DNA of 64,000 nucleotides, taken from the NCBI RefSeq assembly GCF_025506355.1, contig NZ_JANZYP010000046.1:19254-83253 (forward strand). The letters run 5' to 3'. Shown here in pieces: positions 45,672-53,501 of this stretch (position 1 is the stretch's first letter; each line of letters opens with the position of its first letter). The position numbers and the translations under genes were made by a program. Under the pieces are notes generated by a model. That model was given only the letters and a program-made list of their open reading frames with translations, was not told where the DNA came from and did no database searches. Source of the DNA: Sphaerisporangium corydalis. GTDB lineage: Bacteria; Actinomycetota; Actinomycetes; Streptosporangiales; Streptosporangiaceae.

Positions 45672-46215
45672 GCCGGCCCACCTGACGCCGGGGCGGGTCC
45701 TCGTACCCGGCCCCGGCATGCGACCCCCGCGACCCCGCCTGGGACGCCCGCGACCCATACAGGCGCCGGATCACAATGCCGACGAACCGTTCGCGAGGCA
45801 CGAAGCCGTAGTGGCGGGAGTCCCAGCTCGTCGCCCGGTTGTCGCCCAGCACCACGACGGACCCGGGCGGCACGACCTCGCCGGCCAGCTCACGGACGTC
45901 CGGGAACTCCCAGGTGACGGGCAGCCGGTCGCCGGGCACGGCCACGACCCGCTTGAGCAGGAGCTGGCGGTCCCGCATCGCCACGGGCCCCTTCGCGCTC
46001 GGCAGGTCGGGGAACCGGAAGACGAGCACCTGCCCCGTGCGGGCCTCCTTCGTCCGCCGGACCAGCACGCGGTCGCCGGAGGACAGCGCCGGTTCCATGC
46101 TGGGGCCGTCGACGGTGGCGACCAGGAAGGACCGGCGTACCGACAGCAGCAGCAGCCCGGCGGCCAGCGCCACCCCGGCGGCCGGCAGGACGGCGGCCGG
46201 AAGACGACGGGTCAC
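45643..46215 (-). CDS. S26 family signal peptidase
   Basis: The 190-residue membrane peptidase has one N-terminal helix (LPAAGVALAAGLLLLSV), the catalytic serine in VDGPSMEPALSSGDRVLVRR and the lysine in QLLLKRVVAVPGDRL, with a closing VVLGDNRATSWDSRHYG. These are the three S26 boxes. It is a compact type I signal peptidase, shorter than LepB. Its start overlaps the ABC transporter stop by four bases, making it the last gene of the Cys-rich-peptide operon. It is the probable leader peptidase of that peptide, whose leader ends in Ala-Ser-Ala. Confidence 0.88.
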   Translation of the reverse strand: MTRRLPAAVLPAAGVALAAGLLLLSVRRSFLVATVDGPSMEPALSSGDRVLVRRTKEARTGQVLVFRFPDLPSAKGPVAMRDRQLLLKRVVAVPGDRLPVTWEFPDVRELAGEVVPPGSVVVLGDNRATSWDSRHYGFVPRERFVGIVIRRLYGSRASQAGSRGSHAGAGYEDPPRRQVGRLIAARPPGG

Positions 46216-48038
46216 AATGCCTCCTGGTATCCGGTCGCCTGCAGGCGGAAGAGCCTCGCGTAGCTGCCGCCCGCGGTGAGCAGGACGTCATGGGATCCGT
46301 GCTCGGTGATGCGCCCGTCGTCCAGGACCGCGATGTGGTCGGCGTCGCGGACGGCGCTGAGCCGGTGGGAGATCAGCAGGCTGGTCCGGTCCTCACGGTG
46401 TTCCCGCATGCGGGCGTGGATCTCGTGTTCGGCTTCGGGGTCCAGGCCCGAGCCGGGTTCGTCGAGGATCATCAGGTCCCTGTCGGAGCGTATGAAGGCC
46501 CGGGCCAACGCGAGGCGCTGCCACTGCCCGCCGGACAGCACGACTCCGGTGACCGGGTCGTCCTTGTCGGTCCCGATCACGAACATGCGGGTCAGCGGTG
46601 TGTCGTAGCCCCGGGGAAGCCCGGTCAGCTTGTCGTGTATCCCGGCGCGCGCGGCCGCCCGCTCGATCCGTGCCGGGTCGCGCAGGGCGGTCAGGTCGCC
46701 GAGGGCGATGTTGTCGCGGGCGGTCATGTCGTAGTTCATGTGGTCCTGGAACACCGCGCTGATCCGCTCGCGCAGCCCGTCCGGGGGGATGTCCCGCAGA
46801 TCCACGCCGTCCCACAGGATCTGCCCGCGGGTCGGGTCGTACATCCGGCACAGCAGTTTGACCAGCGTCGTCTTTCCCGCGCCGTTGAGCCCGACGAGGG
46901 CGACGGCGCGCCCGTGCGGGATGGTGAGGTCCACCCCGCGCAGGACCCACGGGTGGTCGTCGCTGTAGCGGAACCACACGTCGCGCAGTTCGACGCCGTG
47001 CCGCAGGCGTGGCGCGTGCCCCTGCGGCGCGGCCGGCAGGTCCGGCTCGGCGGTGACGACGGCGAGGTAGTGGGCGAAGGACAGCAGCCGCGCCTGCCCG
47101 CCGGAGATCGCCGAGGTCAGCGCCCCCAGCGAGGCCTGCACGCCGACGACGGCCGCCAGGAACATCGACACGTCCCCGATGCTCAGGTCGCCGCGCCGCG
47201 CCGCCGTGACCGCCCACCACAGCCCCGCCCCGGCGACCAGGGCGCTCACCACCGTCAGCCCGCCCTGGACGCGCAGTTCGCGCAGGTCCATCCGCTGGAC
47301 GGCGGTGTTGGCCGACCGCCGTTCCTCGATCATCCGGGCGCGCAGGAACGCCCCGATGCCGAAGAGCCGGATCTCGGTCGCGGCGGCGACCCCGGTGAGC
47401 AGCTGGCTGTAGAAGTACTCCCGCCGGTAGTACTGCTCGATGCCCCACTCCACGCCCGACCGGCGCCGGGCAAGGACGATCTCGGCCGCGAGGGCGGGGA
47501 GCGCGGCCAGCAGCACCACGGCCGTCATCGGGGGGCTGAGGACCAGCAGGGACCCGACGAAACCGGCGAGGGACAGCGCGCCTCCGAGAGCGCCGCCGCT
47601 GCCGTCCACCAGCTCGGCGATCCGGCCGGTGCCGTCCTGCGCCAGCCGGAGCCGGTCCTGGAACGCCGGGTCCTCGAAGGTGCGCAGGCCCACCTGGCGT
47701 CCGGCCGCGACGAACAGCCGTTCGGTGGCGGCCAGGTGGGCGGACCTGCCGATCTGGGCCCTCAGGTACTGCACCGCCACCGGGAGTGCGGCGGCGACCA
47801 GCCCGGTGGCGACCAGCCCGAGCGCCAGGCCGCCGACCGCGCCGTCCGGGGTCGTCAACCGGTCGATCACCAGCTTGGTGAGCCACGCGGTCGCGATCGG
47901 CGCCGCGGCCGAGGCCAGGGTGACGAGCAGGAACGCCGACACGTTCGCCGAGGCCGCCCGCCAGATCAGCGAGAGCGCCTCGGCGGCGGAGGCGCGCGGT
48001 TCCCGAGGGCCGACGCGCCGGTCCTCCTCCGGGATCAC
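46212..48038 (-). CDS. ABC exporter, fused permease-ATPase
   Basis: The 608-residue half-transporter has six predicted membrane helices (FLLVTLASAAAPIATAWLTK onward) and an ATPase with Walker A LVGLNGAGKTTLVKLLC, Q-loop AVFQDHMNYDMTARDN, signature LSGGQWQRLALARAF, Walker B LMILDEPGSGLDPEAE and H-loop LLISHRLSAVRDAD. This is the peptide/lantibiotic-exporter type (SunT/NisT-like) without a C39 peptidase domain. The missing peptidase is apparently supplied by the S26 enzyme encoded next. The GTG at 48038 overlaps the previous stop (GTGA); the longer in-frame start lies within that upstream gene. Confidence 0.9.
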   Translation of the reverse strand: MIPEEDRRVGPREPRASAAEALSLIWRAASANVSAFLLVTLASAAAPIATAWLTKLVIDRLTTPDGAVGGLALGLVATGLVAAALPVAVQYLRAQIGRSAHLAATERLFVAAGRQVGLRTFEDPAFQDRLRLAQDGTGRIAELVDGSGGALGGALSLAGFVGSLLVLSPPMTAVVLLAALPALAAEIVLARRRSGVEWGIEQYYRREYFYSQLLTGVAAATEIRLFGIGAFLRARMIEERRSANTAVQRMDLRELRVQGGLTVVSALVAGAGLWWAVTAARRGDLSIGDVSMFLAAVVGVQASLGALTSAISGGQARLLSFAHYLAVVTAEPDLPAAPQGHAPRLRHGVELRDVWFRYSDDHPWVLRGVDLTIPHGRAVALVGLNGAGKTTLVKLLCRMYDPTRGQILWDGVDLRDIPPDGLRERISAVFQDHMNYDMTARDNIALGDLTALRDPARIERAAARAGIHDKLTGLPRGYDTPLTRMFVIGTDKDDPVTGVVLSGGQWQRLALARAFIRSDRDLMILDEPGSGLDPEAEHEIHARMREHREDRTSLLISHRLSAVRDADHIAVLDDGRITEHGSHDVLLTAGGSYARLFRLQATGYQEAL

Positions 48039-48559
48039 CCCGTGCCCACGACGGGGTCGCGCGGGTTCCAGGCCGGCAGTTCGTCCATCCGCGAGCCCAC
48101 GGCGACGACCTTGTGATCGTCGCCGACCAGGTACAGCGCGGGCGTCCAGCTGTTCTGGAACGCCAGCGCGACCGGCCCGCCGCCGAGATCGGCCGCGACG
48201 ACCCGGGCCACGGGGCTGAGCGCCCGTATCGCCGTCTCGTCGCCGCCGCCGACCACCGCCAGGACCTGATCGCGCCCCAGCCCGCGCGCGTGCTCGGCGA
48301 AACGCGGCAGCAGTTCGTGGCAGGCTTCGCAGCCGGCCGAGAAGAAGCCGACCACCCCGGTCAGCGTGCCGTCCGACACCGGCTCGCCGGCGGTCGTCTC
48401 CACGCTGAACGAGCCGATGGGGGAGCCGGGTCCCAGTGTGAACAACGGCCCGGGGTGGTCGTTCCGCGACCGCATCCGGCGCAGGATCCCGATCGTGAGC
48501 AGCAGGTTCAGCAGGCACAGCACGCCGAGCAGCACCACGGCGGCGACAAGGTAGGGCAT
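48035..48559 (-). CDS. MauD-like membrane-anchored thioredoxin-fold protein
   Basis: The 174-residue protein has one N-terminal helix (VAAVVLLGVLCLLNLLL) and an extracytoplasmic redoxin domain with the active-site CxxC in GFFSAGCEACHELLPRFA. The cis-Pro region appears as NSWTPALYLVGDD. This is the MauD/TlpA arrangement. In methylamine dehydrogenase assembly, MauD together with MauE forms disulfides in the small subunit. Here it follows a mauE-like gene with a one-base TGATG overlap and has AGGAG upstream. The likely role is disulfide formation or isomerisation in the Cys-rich peptide encoded first in the operon. Confidence 0.88.
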   Translation of the reverse strand: MPYLVAAVVLLGVLCLLNLLLTIGILRRMRSRNDHPGPLFTLGPGSPIGSFSVETTAGEPVSDGTLTGVVGFFSAGCEACHELLPRFAEHARGLGRDQVLAVVGGGDETAIRALSPVARVVAADLGGGPVALAFQNSWTPALYLVGDDHKVVAVGSRMDELPAWNPRDPVVGTG

Positions 48560-49065
48560 CAGGAACTCCTCGCGAACAGGTCGGCGATGTCGTCGAAGGA
48601 GACGATCAGGATGGCTCCGAACAGCCCCGCCGCGACCGCCACCGCTCCGCCGGCCGGCGGGAAGAGCCGCTCGGGCGCCAGCCAGCCCAGGCCGGCGATG
48701 CCCAGGAGCGTGGCGTTTCGTACGAGGTGGCGGGGCCCGATGGGCGTGCTGGAGGCGCCGAAGCACCGGCACGGGGCCTGCCGCCCGCGCCGCAGGGCCA
48801 CGGCGATGGCCGCGCTGAACGCGATGAGCAGTGCGCAGGCGAGCGCGAAGCCGTACGAGGTCGCCGGCGGCGTCACCAGGAGGATCGGGGTCGCCGCCTC
48901 CAGGGCGACGACGAGCATGGCCAGCGGTCGCACGAGCCCGGCCCCGACAGGGGCGAGCGCCGGCAGCGACCGTCTGAACCCGGGGAGGTCCCGGAGTTTC
49001 GCCACCGCCGAGGCCAGGAAGACCAGGGCGATCAGGGTGGCGCATCCAGCCCTCACGTACTCCAT
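48559..49065 (-). CDS. MauE/DoxX-like redox membrane protein
   Basis: The 168-residue protein has four hydrophobic segments and matches the MauE group: VFLASAVAKLRDLPGFRRSL near the N-terminus and APCRCFGASSTPIG, a two-cysteine loop after the third helix. MauE proteins pass electrons or disulfides across the membrane in partnership with MauD. The stop codon overlaps the MauD-like start, so the two are coupled. The ATG at 49065 lies 75 bases after the peptide gene, beyond a hairpin. Confidence 0.87.
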   Translation of the reverse strand: MEYVRAGCATLIALVFLASAVAKLRDLPGFRRSLPALAPVGAGLVRPLAMLVVALEAATPILLVTPPATSYGFALACALLIAFSAAIAVALRRGRQAPCRCFGASSTPIGPRHLVRNATLLGIAGLGWLAPERLFPPAGGAVAVAAGLFGAILIVSFDDIADLFARSS

Positions 49066-49092
49066 GTCAGCGTCTTCTCGTCATGGACGGCC

Positions 49093-49119
49093 CGTGCGAC
49101 GGCGTGGTGCCGCCGCACG
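49093..49119 (-). promoter_or_regulatory. Hairpin between the peptide gene and mauE
   Basis: Plus-strand arms CGTGCGACGGC and GCCGCCGCACG form an 11-bp stem (one G-U in the minus-strand RNA) with a five-base loop. There is no T-run, so this is more likely a processing or partial-termination signal than a full terminator. It would let the peptide mRNA accumulate above that of the machinery genes. Confidence 0.55.
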
Positions 49120-49140
49120 AGGCCCCCTTTGTGGACAGGG

Positions 49141-49308
49141 TCAGCAGGTGTTGCGGACCTTGCTCCACTCGCAACCGGTCTGCGGGCAGCAGAACCGGTA
49201 CCAGTAGCCCGGATGGCCGGCGGAGTTGCAGAAGTAGCCTCCGGCGCAGGCGGACGCGGTGGCCCTCGGGACGATACGGTCGATCATTCGATCAATGAGA
49301 CGACTCAC
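49141..49308 (-). CDS. Cys-rich precursor peptide (six cysteines)
   Basis: The 55-residue product starts VSRLIDRMIDRIVPRATASA and is followed by a core starting CAGGYFCNSAGHPG and ending CCPQTGCEWSKVRNTC. Six cysteines lie in the last 35 residues, at positions 21, 27, 40, 41, 46 and 55, with aromatic YWYRF in between. The leader is amphipathic, not hydrophobic, and ends in ATASA, an AxA-type cleavage site directly before the first cysteine. AAAGGAGAG precedes the GTG, and no earlier start is supported. It is the first gene of an operon with MauE, MauD-like, ABC exporter and S26 peptidase genes. I know no characterised homologue; an exported, disulfide-bonded peptide is inferred. Confidence 0.75.
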   Translation of the reverse strand: MSRLIDRMIDRIVPRATASACAGGYFCNSAGHPGYWYRFCCPQTGCEWSKVRNTC

Positions 49309-49700
49309 AGGTTCTCTCCTTTGACGTTCATTGCGAGAAATGGCGTAAATGGTGGATTTGCCATTGTGAAGCGTGCTACAGAGATCTCTTTCCTCACGAC
49401 CCTTCGCGCTCGGGGGATTCACCTGAAATGCGCTTTCCGGCCTGTTTCATGACAGACCCGCTCCCCTGGCCTTTCACCGTGCCCATTCGCGGAAGGCGGA
49501 TCCGCGACGGGCACCGAACAGAGTGAGTGGCCGGCGGGTCCGCCGAGGCACTGTTCGCACAACAGACACCTTTACGCGCATGCGGGCGCCGAGTCACTAC
49601 CGCTTGCACGCGCGCAAAAGACCTAGGGCACGCTACGGAATTGCGACCCTGCGTTTGGTGAGGACGCCGAGGTGCGCGGCCTGGGGGACGGGCGTCGCGC
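49309..49700. other. Intergenic region upstream of the peptide operon
   Basis: This 390-base gap holds the operon's promoter region. From 49310 to 49400 it is distinctly AT-rich, with CCATTT repeats on the minus strand, but I could not settle on a -35/-10 pair. A small GGCGG-GT-CCGCC hairpin lies near 49530. No further gene was seen; the short ORFs here lack ribosome sites and codon bias. Confidence 0.35.
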
Positions 49701-50810
49701 TCACAGGAACATGGCCCGGCCCAGGTCCGCGACGAAGCGCGCGAGCGGGGCGCGGGCGCGGAACAATTCGTGCAGTTCAGGGGTCGGCGTCTCGCCCAGC
49801 CGTTCGAGCGGCAGCGCGGTCCAGGCGTTGCGGAGCACGAGCGACGCGACGTACCCGAAGCGCACCTGCCCGGGATCGACCGTGAGCTCCGCCGTGTAGG
49901 CGGCCAGTATGGCCGAGTGGACGGCCGTCAGCTCGGACGGATCGCCGGTCCCGGCGTAGGGCAGGCCCACCAGAAGCTGGCCGAGGTCGAAGCCGACGGG
50001 CAGCGGGGTCGGCCAGCTCCAGTCGATGGCCACGAAGTCGGCCGGGCCGAGGGCGGGCACCAGCAGGTTCTGGGGACAGGCGTCGCCGTGGGCCAGGGTG
50101 TGCGGCAGTTCGTCCACGGCGTCGAGCAGCCAGGTGATCCGCTCGCTGAGCGCGAGCAGGTCCTCCCTGAGCGGCGCGTCGACGTACGGGGCCACCAGCG
50201 GGTGGTCCCACGTGGCCGGGTCGCGCATCTGGGGGAGGATGACCGAGGCGACGGGCCCGTCGGCGAAATGCCGCAGCGCGCTCAGCTGCGGCCGGGCGCC
50301 CCGCGCGACGGGGTTCATGGCGGCCAGCCGCCCCAGCAGGCCGGCGGCCGACCGATAGCGGCCGAGGTCCCACGGACCGGGAGCCTCGCGTACGTCCTCC
50401 AGCCACATCACCAGGCGGTCGTCCCCGAGGTCGTCGACGCGGTGGAGGCGGGGGAGGCGCAGACCGTCGGGCAGCGGGAACGGCTTGAGGTAGACGTCGA
50501 GATCGGCCCTCCACGGGAACTCCGCGATCATCTTCGACCGGAACGACGCCGGAAGCGAGCCGATCGCGGGCCAGTGCCGCAGCGAGCGGATCGACTTGGC
50601 GACGAACGACCACCGGGCCCCCGACGTCGTCACGCCGCTCACGCGGTGCAGCCCGCCCGTGGAGGGCGACCCGGGCGCGCCGATCGGCTCGACCCGCTGT
50701 TCGGCTATCTCCGCGCCCCGGTCACCGAGACTCTCCCGGACCAGCTCGGTCAGATCGGTCGGCCCGCCCAGGACGGCCGGGCCGGTCGGGTCGTTCCCCG
50801 GCGTGCTCAT
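49701..50810 (-). CDS. APH-fold phosphotransferase family protein
   Basis: The 369-residue protein has the aminoglycoside-phosphotransferase/choline-kinase fold. The Brenner motif is LAHGDACPQNLLVP (catalytic Asp and metal Asn), the metal-binding Asp follows in FVAIDWSWPTPLP, and the N-terminal nucleotide region includes WSFVAKSIRSLRHWP with the ATP-binding Lys. Substrates of such proteins range from antibiotics to small metabolites; this one cannot be named. The ATG at 50810 gives a family-like start. It is divergent from a LAL regulator by 66 bases. Confidence 0.82.
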   Translation of the reverse strand: MSTPGNDPTGPAVLGGPTDLTELVRESLGDRGAEIAEQRVEPIGAPGSPSTGGLHRVSGVTTSGARWSFVAKSIRSLRHWPAIGSLPASFRSKMIAEFPWRADLDVYLKPFPLPDGLRLPRLHRVDDLGDDRLVMWLEDVREAPGPWDLGRYRSAAGLLGRLAAMNPVARGARPQLSALRHFADGPVASVILPQMRDPATWDHPLVAPYVDAPLREDLLALSERITWLLDAVDELPHTLAHGDACPQNLLVPALGPADFVAIDWSWPTPLPVGFDLGQLLVGLPYAGTGDPSELTAVHSAILAAYTAELTVDPGQVRFGYVASLVLRNAWTALPLERLGETPTPELHELFRARAPLARFVADLGRAMFL

Positions 50811-50876
50811 GAGCCGACCATGCCGTGTTGGACGAGGGCCTCGCATGAGTACGGCCTACTCAAATACGCTCGACGC

Positions 50877-53396
50877 GTGCCGAACCCCTGGCCCTTCGCC
50901 GGTCGTACCGAGGACCTCAGGACCGTACGTTCAGCCGCCGGCGGGGTCATCGTGGCAGGGCCGCCGGGCGTGGGCAAGAGCCGGCTCGTCGGCCACGCCG
51001 TGCGCGACCTCGACGGGGTCGCCTGGGTGCGGGCGACCAGGTCGGCCGCGGAGATCCCGCTCGGCGCGTTCGCGCACCTGCTCCCGCCCATGCCGGCCGG
51101 CGTGAACACGCTGGGCTGGGCCGCGGACGCGTTGAAGGCCCCCGTACTGGTCGTGGACGACGCCCATCTGCTCGACCCGGTATCGGCGGCCCTGGTCCAC
51201 CACGTGGTCACCCGGCGCCGGACACGGGTGCTCGCGACGGTGCGCACCACGGACGCGGTGCCGGACGCGGTCGTGGCCCTGTGGAAGGACGGCCTGCTGC
51301 ACCGCCTGGACCTCGGGCCGCTGTCCCCGGCCGAGGCGGCGCGGCTGGTGGAGGCGGCGCTCGGAGGGCGGGTCGAGTCCACAGCCCGGCGGCGGTTGTG
51401 GCAGGTCAGCCAGGGCAACGCCCTCTACCTGCGCGAGCTCGTGCTGTCGGGCGTGCTGAGCGACGTCGGCGGGCTGTGGCTCTGGCAGGGCTCGCTGACG
51501 CTGACCGCGACACTGCGGGAGACCGTCGAGGCGCGGCTCGGCGTGCTGGCCGCCGACGAGCGCGCGGCGCTGGAGTTCCTCGCGTACGGGGAGCCGCTCG
51601 GCGCCGGCACGCTCGCCGCGCTGGCGTCCCCCTCGGCGGCCGAGTCCCTGGAGGACCGCCAGCTCGTCACCGTGCGGCCCGACGGGAACCGTCTCCTCGT
51701 CCGCCTCGCGCACCCCCTGTACGGCGAGGTGATCCGTGACCGGTGCGGGACCCTGCGCGCGCGCAAGGTGCTGCGCGCGCTGGCCGAGGCCGTGGAGGCG
51801 GCGGGCGCGCGCCGCCGCGAGGACGTCCTCCGGGTCGCGGTCTGGCGGCTCGACGGCGGTGTGCCCGGGGAGCCGGGGCCGCTCGCGGCCGCCTGCGAGA
51901 GCGCCAGGGCCGTACGGGACCTGGAGCTGGCCGAGCGGCTCGGGCGCGCCGCGGTCGCCGCGGGAGGGGGGCCGCACGCCCGCGTCGGGCTGGCCAGGGT
52001 CCTGAGCTGTGCCGACAGGCCCCTGGACGCCGAGGAGGTGTTCGCCGAGGCGTGGGCCTCGGACATGGGCGAGCACGACCGCGTCGAGTGCGGCGTCAAC
52101 CGGGCGGTGAACCTCTCCATGGGGCTGGGCCGGGTCGCGGAGGCGCGGGCCCTGCTGGCCGAGACCGCGGCGGCCGTGACCTCGGACGAGAGCAGGCGGG
52201 CGGTACGTGTGCTCGATGTGGTGCTCGACGTGTCCGCCGGCGACCTGGTGGCGGCCCGGTCGACGGTCTCCGAACTGCGCGCCGGGCCGGTCACCGGGCG
52301 CCTGGCCTACGGGCTCGTGCCCGCCGAGGCCGCGCTGCTGGCCGCCGAGGGCCGCCCGGTGGAGTGCCTCGCGCAGGTGCGTACCGCGCTCGACATGCTC
52401 GAAGGCGCGCCGGAGAACCTGCCCAGCATGACCGCGGCCGTGACCGAGGCGGCGGTGGTCGCCACCGTCCTGCTCGGCGACCTGGCGGGCGCGGAGGAGC
52501 ACGTGGCGACGGCCCAGCGCCTGTACGGCGAGTTCGGCACCTGGAACAGGGCGATCGCCCTGTTCAACTCGCGGCGGGCGCAGATCCACCGGTTGCGGGG
52601 ACGGCCCGCCGAGGCCGTCGCGTGGTGCCTGGACGCGGCTGCCCGGCTGCCCGAGCCGAGCCCCGACGCCGGAATCTGCTTCGGCGAGCTGGCGCACGCG
52701 TACGCCCTGCTCGGCGATCCGGCCGCCGAGGAGACGCTGGCCCGGGGCGTGGCGGCCGTGCTGCCCTTCGCCCCGTACGTGTCGTTCCCCCTGGAGCAGG
52801 CCAAGGTGTGGATCCTCGCCGGGCAGGGTGACATCCCAGGGGCGATCAGGACCGCGCTCGGCGCGGTGACGCACCCGTGCGACGAGCCGTTCGCCCTGCA
52901 CGACGTCGTCCGGCTCGGCCGCCCCGACCTGGTCGCCGACCGGCTGGCCCGGCTGCCGATCGACGGCCCGCTGGTGGCCCTGTTCGCCCGGCACGCCGCC
53001 GCGACCACACCGGCCGGGCTGGAAGGCGTGTCGGCGGCGTTCGAGGACATGGGCCTGATCCTCCACGCGGCCGAGGCGGCGGCGCAGGCGGGCGACCTGT
53101 ACGAGAGGATCGGCCGCGCGCGGCAGGCGCAGGGGGCCAGGAGCCGGGCGTGGACGCTCGCGCGGCGCTGCGAGGGAGCACGGACGCCCGCCCTGCTGAC
53201 CCTCGCCGCCCCCGACCTGACCCCGCGGCAGCGGGAGATCGCCCGGCTGGCCGCGTCAGGACTGACCAACCGGGAGATCGCCGCCCGGCTGGTCGTCTCG
53301 GTGCGGACGGTCGGCAACACCCTGGTCGCCGTCTACGAGAAGGTGGGCGTCAGCGACCGCGCGGCCCTGACCGGCCTGCTGAACCTGCTCGGCTGA
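50877..53396 (+). CDS. LAL-type LuxR regulator with N-terminal ATPase
   Basis: From the GTG at 50877 the protein has 839 residues. An AAA-type ATPase occupies about the first 250, with Walker A VAGPPGVGKSRLVGHAV and Walker B APVLVVDDAHLLDPV. A long helical repeat region follows (TPR-like blocks such as DLELAERLGRAAVAAGG). The C-terminal 65 residues form a LuxR HTH: LTPRQREIARLAASGLTNRE, then IAARLVVSVRTVGNTLVAVY. These large regulators often act as pathway-specific activators in actinomycetes. An in-frame extension to 49770 is antisense to the phosphotransferase and is rejected. The divergent phosphotransferase gene is a possible target. Confidence 0.92.
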   Translation: MPNPWPFAGRTEDLRTVRSAAGGVIVAGPPGVGKSRLVGHAVRDLDGVAWVRATRSAAEIPLGAFAHLLPPMPAGVNTLGWAADALKAPVLVVDDAHLLDPVSAALVHHVVTRRRTRVLATVRTTDAVPDAVVALWKDGLLHRLDLGPLSPAEAARLVEAALGGRVESTARRRLWQVSQGNALYLRELVLSGVLSDVGGLWLWQGSLTLTATLRETVEARLGVLAADERAALEFLAYGEPLGAGTLAALASPSAAESLEDRQLVTVRPDGNRLLVRLAHPLYGEVIRDRCGTLRARKVLRALAEAVEAAGARRREDVLRVAVWRLDGGVPGEPGPLAAACESARAVRDLELAERLGRAAVAAGGGPHARVGLARVLSCADRPLDAEEVFAEAWASDMGEHDRVECGVNRAVNLSMGLGRVAEARALLAETAAAVTSDESRRAVRVLDVVLDVSAGDLVAARSTVSELRAGPVTGRLAYGLVPAEAALLAAEGRPVECLAQVRTALDMLEGAPENLPSMTAAVTEAAVVATVLLGDLAGAEEHVATAQRLYGEFGTWNRAIALFNSRRAQIHRLRGRPAEAVAWCLDAAARLPEPSPDAGICFGELAHAYALLGDPAAEETLARGVAAVLPFAPYVSFPLEQAKVWILAGQGDIPGAIRTALGAVTHPCDEPFALHDVVRLGRPDLVADRLARLPIDGPLVALFARHAAATTPAGLEGVSAAFEDMGLILHAAEAAAQAGDLYERIGRARQAQGARSRAWTLARRCEGARTPALLTLAAPDLTPRQREIARLAASGLTNREIAARLVVSVRTVGNTLVAVYEKVGVSDRAALTGLLNLLG

Positions 53397-53425
53397 TCTC
53401 CGCGGGCCGCGCCGCACGGTCCCGC

Positions 53426-53479
53426 CGGCCCGCTGAATACGGTCGGCCCGCTGACTCCGCCCGGCCCGCTGAATCCGCC
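53426..53479. repeat. 3 x 18-bp tandem repeat after the LAL gene
   Basis: Three contiguous 18-base units (starting 53426, 53444, 53462) begin CGGCCCGCTGAMT. A fourth, truncated unit follows (CGGCCGG). The array sits 29 bases after the stop codon, between convergent genes. Confidence 0.75.
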
Positions 53480-53501
53480 CGGCCGGCGTCCGCGAGGCGG
53501 G

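Noticed and set aside
49770..50876. 369-codon N-terminal extension of the LAL regulator
   Set aside because: It is antisense to the phosphotransferase; the regulator's ATPase begins just after the GTG at 50877.
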